Shown here: positions 58,723 to 64,000 of the stretch, piece by piece
How positions within the stretch are numbered: the stretch's first letter is position 1
How the letters are laid out: each line of letters starts with the position of its first letter
Source: SZAS-79 sp964599095
Lineage (GTDB): Bacteria > Pseudomonadota > Gammaproteobacteria > Burkholderiales > SG8-39
Assembly (NCBI GenBank): GCA_964599095.1
Contig: CAZREB010000006.1
Span: forward strand, 186,001 to 250,000
Length of the DNA: 64,000 bases
Direction: 5' to 3'
Notes under the pieces: generated by a model
Told to the model about the DNA's origin: nothing
Databases searched by the model: none
Seen by the model: only the letters and a program-made list of their open reading frames with translations
Made by a program: the position numbers and the translations under genes

Positions 58723-58752
58723 ATTGTCCCCGCCCGCTCGGGGTGGTGTCAA
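58723..58752 (-). promoter_or_regulatory. metH promoter
   Basis: On the minus strand a perfect -35 box TTGACA (58747-58752) is 18 bases from GACAAT (58723-58728, four of six matches). Transcription would start near 58716, about 22 bases before the SAM-II-like aptamer, giving a leader of about 160 bases. Confidence 0.6.
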
Positions 58753-58761
58753 CCTCGCACG

Positions 58762-58767
58762 TATAAT
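58762..58767 (+). promoter_or_regulatory. -10 box of the divergent MFS/pca promoter
   Basis: TATAAT at 58762-58767 is a perfect -10 box 42 bases before the MFS gene start. No good -35 box is visible at 16-18 bases upstream; that position overlaps the metH -35 region, so the two divergent promoters share DNA and the plus-strand one may need an activator. Confidence 0.4.
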
Positions 58768-58808
58768 CGCGATCCCCCGCGTGGGCCGCTCCGGGCCCCG
58801 ACAGCCCG

Positions 58809-60095
58809 ATGGAAAACTCCGCCGACTACCCGCCGCTCAAGGTTGCCCTCGTGGTCTGGGGACTCGGCGCGGCGCTTTACCTGATCGGCTTCTTCCAGCG
58901 GGTCGCCCCTGCGGTGATCACGCAGGAGCTGATGGCGGAATTCGCGCTCTCCGCAGTCGCGCTCGGCAATCTTTCGGCCTTGTACTTCTATGCGTACGTG
59001 GCCATCCAGATTCCGACCGGCGTTCTCGTCGATCACTGGGGCCCGCGCCGCGTGCTGGCGGGCGGCGGCCTGGTTGCCGCGGCCGGTACCCTCCTGTTTG
59101 CGCTTGCGCCTGCTTACTCCGCGGTCGGCACGGGCCGAATGCTGGTCGGTGCAGGCGTAGGCGTGGCATTTGTCTCGATGCTCAAGCTTGCGGCGCATTG
59201 GGTGCAACCTTCGCGGTTCGCGTTGATTTCGGGTCTCGCGCTCGCCTGCGGAAGTCTCGGCGGGATCTCGGCCGGCGTGCCGCTGCGCCTGGCGGTCGAT
59301 GCCGTAGGCTGGCGTTGGGTGATGTCCGGAGCCGGAACAGCGACCGCCCTGCTGGCCGTGACGATCTGGCTGGTCGTGCGCGACGACCCCGCCGAGCGAG
59401 GCTATCGCAGCTTTTCGAAGGTGAGCCGATCCGCGGGGGAGGCTCACTCGATGCTCGGCGGAATCCGCGAGGTCTTTCGCTATCGCAACGTCTGGCTCAA
59501 CTTCATCGGCTGCGGTGCGATCACCGGGCCGATGCTCGCATTCGGTGGGTTGTGGGGGGTGCCGTTTCTCGTCTCCCAATACGGCCTGACGACAGCGCAA
59601 GCGGCGTTCGTGACTTCGGTGATGCTCGTTGCGTGGGCCATCGGCAGCCCGCTGGCCGGTGCGCTTTCCGACCGGCTGCGCCGACGGAAGGCCCCGATCC
59701 TTGCTGGCGGCCTGCTGGCGGCATTGCTCTGGGGTGCTCTGATCTACGTTCCCGGGCATTCCTATGCGGTGCTGGTTGCGATCATGGTCGGACTCGGCAT
59801 TTCATCGGGTGTCGTGGTCATCGGTTTTGCGTTCTGCAAGGAGTCGGCTCCGCCTGCGCTGGCCGGAACGGTATCGGGCGTTGCCAACATGGGCAACATG
59901 CTTGGTGGTATGGCCATGCAGCCGCTGATCGGCTGGCTGCTCGACCTCGGCTGGCAAGGCGCGGTGTCCGGGAGTGCGCGGGCTTATGGATTTTCGGCGT
60001 ACGCGGGCGGCTTCTCGCTGATGCTGGCGTGGCTGGTCGCGGGCCTGTTGGCGCTTGCGTTTGCGCGCGAAACGCATGCGAAACAGGCTGCTTGA
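58809..60095 (+). CDS. major facilitator superfamily transporter
   Basis: This secondary transporter of 428 residues has about 12 hydrophobic helices. The loop 2-3 region reads GVLVDHWGPRRVLAGGGLVA, close to the MFS motif A, and the equivalent in the second half is GALSDRLRRRKAPILAGGLL. The N-terminal helix reads VALVVWGLGAALYLIGFFQR. No substrate can be assigned. It precedes a thioesterase and protocatechuate dioxygenase genes on the same strand, so an aromatic or organic acid is plausible (inference). Confidence 0.9.
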   Translation: MENSADYPPLKVALVVWGLGAALYLIGFFQRVAPAVITQELMAEFALSAVALGNLSALYFYAYVAIQIPTGVLVDHWGPRRVLAGGGLVAAAGTLLFALAPAYSAVGTGRMLVGAGVGVAFVSMLKLAAHWVQPSRFALISGLALACGSLGGISAGVPLRLAVDAVGWRWVMSGAGTATALLAVTIWLVVRDDPAERGYRSFSKVSRSAGEAHSMLGGIREVFRYRNVWLNFIGCGAITGPMLAFGGLWGVPFLVSQYGLTTAQAAFVTSVMLVAWAIGSPLAGALSDRLRRRKAPILAGGLLAALLWGALIYVPGHSYAVLVAIMVGLGISSGVVVIGFAFCKESAPPALAGTVSGVANMGNMLGGMAMQPLIGWLLDLGWQGAVSGSARAYGFSAYAGGFSLMLAWLVAGLLALAFARETHAKQAA

Positions 60096-60129
60096 CGCGC
60101 ACTGAAACGGCGCATCATCATCGATACCC

Positions 60130-60573
60130 ATGCCGGTCGCCGAAACAGGATTCATTTCCATCACTGCCCGCTTCACCTGCGAAGTGCAATGGGGAGACTG
60201 CGATCCTGCAGGGATCATCTTCTACCCGACGTATTTCCGCTGGTTCGATTCGGCGACCTGGGCGTTCTTCGCATCGATTGGCTACACCGCCAGGCGAATG
60301 CGTGCCGAACACCGCTCGATGCCGCTCGTAGCCGCCGAATGCCAGTTCGCGAACCCCGCGGAACAGGCCGACCGGTGCGAGGTCTTATCGAAAATCGAGC
60401 GCTTCGGCGGCAAGTCGTTCGTCGTCTCTCACGAGGTGGTCCGTCTCGACGGCACGCAACTGGCGAGGGGCACGGAGACGCGGGTCTGGGGCCGCCACAC
60501 GGAGGGACCGGGCTCGCGGATGAAAGGCGAACCCATCGGGGAAGACCTCAAGGCCCTGTTTAGGGCAAACTGA
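60130..60573 (+). CDS. 4-hydroxybenzoyl-CoA thioesterase-like protein
   Basis: This hot-dog fold acyl-CoA thioesterase of 147 residues has the family active-site segment VQWGDCDPAGIIFYPTYFRW with the catalytic aspartate after the Cys, followed by FDSATWAFFASIGY. The rest gives the expected VSHEVVRLDGTQLARGTETR strands. The length is normal. It sits between the MFS gene and pcaH, consistent with release of an aromatic acid from its CoA ester before ring cleavage, but the true substrate is not shown. Confidence 0.88.
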   Translation: MPVAETGFISITARFTCEVQWGDCDPAGIIFYPTYFRWFDSATWAFFASIGYTARRMRAEHRSMPLVAAECQFANPAEQADRCEVLSKIERFGGKSFVVSHEVVRLDGTQLARGTETRVWGRHTEGPGSRMKGEPIGEDLKALFRAN

Positions 60574-60607
60574 TCCCGACTTTTTCTTTGATTCAACGGA
60601 GACACCC

Positions 60608-61297
60608 ATGTCCGCCAGGGACCGCATCGACGTAGATCCACCGTACGACTACCCCCCATACAAGAGCACGGGCCTGCGGGCCCCGAAGCAGCCGTTGCTG
60701 AGGGTCGCACCCCATCCGATCGAGACTGCCGGGCCGGTATTTCCGAAAACCTTCGTCAAGGACTCCGAAGCCGACCTGACCACCTGGGGCAAGGGCGCAC
60801 CCCTGGGCGAGAAGATGATCCTGACCGGGCGGGTCGTCGACGAAGACGGTGCGCCGGTGCGCAATTCACTGCTGGAGTTGTGGCAATGCAATTCGTCCGG
60901 GCGCTATGCGCACCCGGTGGACCAGCATGACGCGCCGCTGGACCCGAATTTCCTCGGCCAGGGCAAGGTGCTTACGGGAAGCAACGGCGAATACCGGTTC
61001 GTGACCATCAAGCCCGGTGCCTACCCGTGGAAGAACCATCCTTGGGCATGGCGTCCTGCGCATATCCACCTTTCCCTTTTCGGCAACGCCTACGCCCAGC
61101 GCCTTGTCACCCAGCTCTTCTTTCCCGGCGATCCGCTTTTGCCGATCGACCCGGTGTTCAACAGCGTCCCGGACGAAACTGCGCGCCAGCGCATGATCTG
61201 CAAGCTCGATCTCGAGCAGGGAATCGAGGAGGTCGCTTTGGGCTACAGCTTCGAAATCGTACTGCGCGGGCCCAAGTCCACGCCGATGGGAGTCTGA
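60608..61297 (+). CDS. pcaH: protocatechuate 3,4-dioxygenase beta subunit
   Basis: This iron(III) subunit of 229 residues cleaves protocatechuate intradiol to 3-carboxy-cis,cis-muconate. The N-terminal part reads RIDVDPPYDYPPYKSTGLRA. The metal ligands appear as a tyrosine in CNSSGRYAHPVDQHDAP, a second in KPGAYPWKNHPWAWRP, and two histidines in RPAHIHLSLFG. The start ATG at 60608 has GGAGA upstream. It is followed by pcaG after two bases. Confidence 0.96.
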   Translation: MSARDRIDVDPPYDYPPYKSTGLRAPKQPLLRVAPHPIETAGPVFPKTFVKDSEADLTTWGKGAPLGEKMILTGRVVDEDGAPVRNSLLELWQCNSSGRYAHPVDQHDAPLDPNFLGQGKVLTGSNGEYRFVTIKPGAYPWKNHPWAWRPAHIHLSLFGNAYAQRLVTQLFFPGDPLLPIDPVFNSVPDETARQRMICKLDLEQGIEEVALGYSFEIVLRGPKSTPMGV

Positions 61298-61299
61298 CC

Positions 61300-61842
61300 A
61301 TGACCCTGAGAACTCCATCGCAGACCATCGGCCCGTTCTTCCATGTCGGCCTTAAGTGGAAAGGCGGCGACAAAGTCGCGTTCGCCGTTCCCGGCGAGCG
61401 CATAGTGCTGACCGGGCGGGTCTTTGACGGGGCGGGAAACGCGATCGCCGACGCGCTGATCGAGACCTGGCAAGCCGGTCCGGACGGCAAGGTTCCTGCC
61501 GCCGGGACGGCACCGAAGCCTTCGGGCTACAGCCGCGCCGCGACCGATGGCGAAGGTCGCTACACGATCGAAACGCTGATGCCCGGAGCCTGCACCGGCG
61601 CGGGTGGCGAGACACTCCCGCCGCAAATCCACGTGACGATCTTTGCGCGCGGACTGCTGAAAGCCTTGCGCACACGGGTTTTCCTCGCGGACGCGAAGGC
61701 CGTGCGGAATGACCCTCTCGCGCTTGCTGCGGGCGCGCGCGTCGCAACGTTGTTGGCCTCGCCGGATACCAGATCGCCCGGCACCTGGCGATGGGACATA
61801 CGCCTGCAGGGAAAGGAAGAAACCGCCTTCATCGAACCCTGA
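61300..61842 (+). CDS. pcaG: protocatechuate 3,4-dioxygenase alpha subunit
   Basis: This alpha subunit of 180 residues forms the active protomer with PcaH; it shares the fold but does not hold the iron. It starts MTLRTPSQTIGPFFHVGLKW, as in other PcaG, and has the strand region PPQIHVTIFARGLLKALRTR. The C-terminus WRWDIRLQGKEETAFIEP is standard. It is two bases after pcaH and eight bases before pcaB, a tight pcaHGB operon. Confidence 0.96.
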   Translation: MTLRTPSQTIGPFFHVGLKWKGGDKVAFAVPGERIVLTGRVFDGAGNAIADALIETWQAGPDGKVPAAGTAPKPSGYSRAATDGEGRYTIETLMPGACTGAGGETLPPQIHVTIFARGLLKALRTRVFLADAKAVRNDPLALAAGARVATLLASPDTRSPGTWRWDIRLQGKEETAFIEP

Positions 61843-61850
61843 CGCGCCGC

Positions 61851-63170
61851 ATGAGCGCCAACCTGCTCGCGCGCACGCTTTCGCGGGCCTCGTTTGGCGA
61901 GGCGCTCGGCGATGAGGCGTTCGTGCGGGCGATGCTCGCGTTCGAATGCGCACTGGCGCAAAGCCAGGCGCAGGCGGGTGTCATCCCGGTCTTCGCGGCG
62001 AAAGCAATCGAGGCGGCCTGCGCAAGCGTGAATCTATCGGGACGCCAGCTTGCCGGGGACGGCAAGCTGGGCGGGTCGCTCGCGATTCCGTTTGCGAAAG
62101 CATTGACCGAATCGGTACGGGCCGCGGACCCAAAGGCAGCCTCGTTCGTCCATTTCGGATCGACGAGCCAGGACGTCCTCGATACCGCGCTTGTGATCTG
62201 CGTGCGGCCCTGCATTGCCGAAGCCGACCGGGTACTCGGGATCTCGATCGGATTGCTGGCCGAGCACGCGCGGCGGCATTCGTCGGCCGTGATGATCGGC
62301 CGCACGATGATGCAACCGGCGATCCCGATCACTGCAGGGATCAAGATTGCACGTTGGGCCAGTGCCCTGGGTCGTTGCCGTGCCCGGCTTGCCGAGACCT
62401 CGGCACGCGCACTGTGCGTCCAGATGGGCGGCCCGGTAGGCACGCTCGACGCGCTTGGGCCGAAGCGAGCGGAAATCCGCCGCGGGGTGGCCGAGCGGCT
62501 GGGCTTGGCGGACGCGCCTTCGTGGCACAGCCATCGCGACGAATTCCTCGCGTTCGCCTCGAGCATCGCGATCCTGGTGGGCGCAATAGGCAAGATCGCG
62601 CGCGACGTGGCCCTGCTATCGCAGCCCGAAGTCGGCGAAATGCTCGAGTCGGCGCCGAAGAAAGGCGTGGGCGGATCGAGCGCCATGCCGCATAAACGAA
62701 ATCCGGTGTCTTGCCTGCAGGCGATTGCAGCCGCCACGCGGGCGCCCGGGCTGATGGCGACACTGCTGCACTGCGCGGGTCAGGAACACGAACGCGCAAT
62801 CGGCGGCTGGCAGGGTGAGCTCGCCACGTTTCCCGATCTCGTGGATGTGCTCGGCGGCGCGATCGATGCGCTCGAGCGCATTGCGGGCGGGCTCGTGCTA
62901 AACCCGAACAGGATGCGGGAAAACCTGGAGGCGCTGCAGGGACTCGTCTTCTCGGAACGGCTGTCGCGCTTACTGATGCAGACCATGGATCGCGCAAGCG
63001 CGCAATCGCGGGTGGACGATTGGTGCACAAAGGCCGTCGCCTCGGGTCGCAACCTGAAAGAGGTTGCCTCGGACGCCGCGCCGGCACTTGCGCTTGACAC
63101 GGTGTTTTCGCTTGACGCCATCGTTGCGGACCTGGCGCCGGTGCTCGAAGAGGAACTCGCCGGGCTCTAG
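61851..63170 (+). CDS. pcaB: 3-carboxy-cis,cis-muconate cycloisomerase
   Basis: This fumarase/aspartase-superfamily enzyme of 439 residues lactonises the PcaGH product. The superfamily signature with the catalytic serine loop is GGSSAMPHKRNPVSCLQ. HFGSTSQDVLDTALVICVRP and GRTMMQPAIPITAGIKIARW are further conserved blocks. The start ATG at 61851 follows pcaG by eight bases; an in-frame extension upstream lies inside pcaG. The next steps of the pathway (pcaC, pcaD) are not in the window. Confidence 0.95.
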   Translation: MSANLLARTLSRASFGEALGDEAFVRAMLAFECALAQSQAQAGVIPVFAAKAIEAACASVNLSGRQLAGDGKLGGSLAIPFAKALTESVRAADPKAASFVHFGSTSQDVLDTALVICVRPCIAEADRVLGISIGLLAEHARRHSSAVMIGRTMMQPAIPITAGIKIARWASALGRCRARLAETSARALCVQMGGPVGTLDALGPKRAEIRRGVAERLGLADAPSWHSHRDEFLAFASSIAILVGAIGKIARDVALLSQPEVGEMLESAPKKGVGGSSAMPHKRNPVSCLQAIAAATRAPGLMATLLHCAGQEHERAIGGWQGELATFPDLVDVLGGAIDALERIAGGLVLNPNRMRENLEALQGLVFSERLSRLLMQTMDRASAQSRVDDWCTKAVASGRNLKEVASDAAPALALDTVFSLDAIVADLAPVLEEELAGL

Positions 63171-63192
63171 GCCCGTTCGCAGATCGTGCGCG

Positions 63193-63831
63193 CTATTGTG
63201 CGTCCAGCTGCTTCATCGGCTGGGCCTTGTCGAAGGCCTCGAGCCGCATGCAGGCGTCGAATACGCGCATTGTGGCCGGAAAGGCCGACAGGTCGCATTC
63301 GTAGCGCTGCGCGTTGAAGATTTGCGGGACCAGGCAGCAGTCGGCCATCGTCGGCGCGTCGCCGTGGCAGAATGTACCGGTACCCGGCATCTGCGTGAGG
63401 TCGGCCTCGAATTTGGCCAGACCCTCGGCGATCCAGTGCCGGTACCACGTGTTGATTCCTTCTTCGCCCTGACCGAGCCCGCGCTTGAGGTGTTGAAGGA
63501 CGCGCAAGTTGTTAAGCGGGTGGATCTCACAGGCGATCAGCAGAGAAAGCGAGCGCACCCGCGCGCGCTCCAGCAGGCCCTTGGGAAGCAGCGGTGGCAG
63601 CGGATACTTTTCCTCGAGGTATTCGATGATCGCGAGCGATTGCGTCAGCAGGCGGCCGTCGTCGATCAGCGCAGGCACCAGCCTTTGCGGATTGATCGCG
63701 CCGTAGTCGTCCTGCCGATGCGCACCCTTGGGCAGCGAAATCGCTGTCGGCTCGTACGCAAGCCCTTTGATGTTGAGTGCGATGCGGACCCGGAACGCCG
63801 CCGAACTGCGAAAGAATGTGTAGAGTTGCAC
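63193..63831 (-). CDS. maiA: maleylacetoacetate isomerase (zeta-class GST)
   Basis: This glutathione-dependent isomerase of 212 residues converts maleylacetoacetate (or maleylpyruvate) to the fumaryl form. It starts MQLYTFFRSSAAFRVRIALN; the zeta-class SSCxxRVRIAL motif is kept as SSAAFRVRIAL, with the serine pair present and the cysteine replaced by alanine. The thioredoxin-like domain has NPQRLVPALIDDGRLLTQSL, and the helical domain has CHGDAPTMADCCLVPQIFNA. It follows a fumarylacetoacetate-hydrolase-family gene, as in the tyrosine/homogentisate or gentisate pathway. Confidence 0.92.
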   Translation of the reverse strand: MQLYTFFRSSAAFRVRIALNIKGLAYEPTAISLPKGAHRQDDYGAINPQRLVPALIDDGRLLTQSLAIIEYLEEKYPLPPLLPKGLLERARVRSLSLLIACEIHPLNNLRVLQHLKRGLGQGEEGINTWYRHWIAEGLAKFEADLTQMPGTGTFCHGDAPTMADCCLVPQIFNAQRYECDLSAFPATMRVFDACMRLEAFDKAQPMKQLDAQ

Positions 63832-63851
63832 GATGATGCCGGGCTATGGAT

Positions 63852-64000
63852 CTACAGGGCGGCGACGATCTTGACCCGCAGATCCGTAAGCCCCTCGATG
63901 CGGGCGACGAGTTCGTCGCCAGGTTTTACCGGCCCCACGCCAGCCGGTGTGCCGGACATGATGATGTCGCCGGGCTCGAGCGTGTAGTACTGCGAAAGGT
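63852..64000 (-). CDS. fumarylacetoacetate hydrolase family protein, C-terminal end only
   Basis: The last 49 codons of the gene are in the window and continue past its right edge. They read YYTLEPGDIIMSGTPAGVG and then VKPGDELVARIEGLTDLRV, the conserved end of FAH-family enzymes. It precedes maiA by 20 bases, so the pair probably opens the ring-cleavage product after isomerisation. Whether it is a fumarylacetoacetase or fumarylpyruvate hydrolase cannot be told from this part. Confidence 0.88.
   Translation of the reverse strand, partial: LSQYYTLEPGDIIMSGTPAGVGPVKPGDELVARIEGLTDLRVKIVAAL

Overview
The window is a piece of a GC-rich betaproteobacterial chromosome that spans the replication-origin region. 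Four blocks support this: rpmH-rnpA-yidD-yidC-mnmE facing away from dnaA-dnaN-gyrB, the mnmG-rsmG-parA-parB cluster running into the complete F1Fo ATP synthase operon (atpIBEFHAGDC), topB-smg-dprA-lysM divergent from def-fmt-rsmB-DUF4390-ntrY-ntrX, and a protocatechuate ortho-cleavage block. No rRNA, tRNA, CRISPR array, transposase or prophage gene was seen. The species cannot be named from this sequence.

Layout. Every intact gene from 1 to 34720 is on the minus strand. From dnaA (34914) the main genes are on the plus strand, so the two arms run away from the rpmH/dnaA/dnaN region, as expected at an origin. The left arm, outward from dnaA, carries ribosome/RNA-processing/membrane-insertion genes, then mnmE, an AbrB-like membrane protein, GTP-type PEP carboxykinase and an aminotransferase. 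Next comes a TAXI-TRAP uptake system with a CoA-transferase and a CoA-ester lyase, followed by a large transmembrane Ser/Thr kinase and a decayed enolase-superfamily gene. Two parS sites lie in front of mnmG. After them come rsmG-parA-parB, the ATP synthase operon, glpD with a HAD phosphatase and a TSUP transporter, an EF-hand/BON protein, malonyl-CoA decarboxylase and a truncated CoA-transferase gene.

The right arm carries dnaN, gyrB, topB (converging with gyrB), smg, dprA and a LysM protein. A compact bidirectional promoter separates lysM from def-fmt-rsmB-DUF4390-ntrYX. After ntrX come a half-length CobW-like protein with a damaged P-loop and a sodium:solute symporter. A minus-strand metH-DUF423 pair faces a plus-strand block of MFS transporter, thioesterase and pcaHGB. 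The window ends in maiA and the 3' part of a fumarylacetoacetate-hydrolase-family gene.

Most of the sequence is conserved core chromosome. The most informative unusual signals are these: (1) a metH leader that looks like a SAM-II-type riboswitch with a visible terminator/antiterminator switch; (2) twin parS sites upstream of mnmG; (3) a perfect 21-bp hairpin inside the ATP synthase operon; (4) an NtrX-like regulator whose AAA+ domain has lost its ATPase and sigma-54 motifs, followed by the CobW-like half-protein; (5) the kinase with two long charged coiled coils flanking its membrane segment. None of these amounts to a clearly new multi-gene system, and all assignments come from reading the sequence without database searches.
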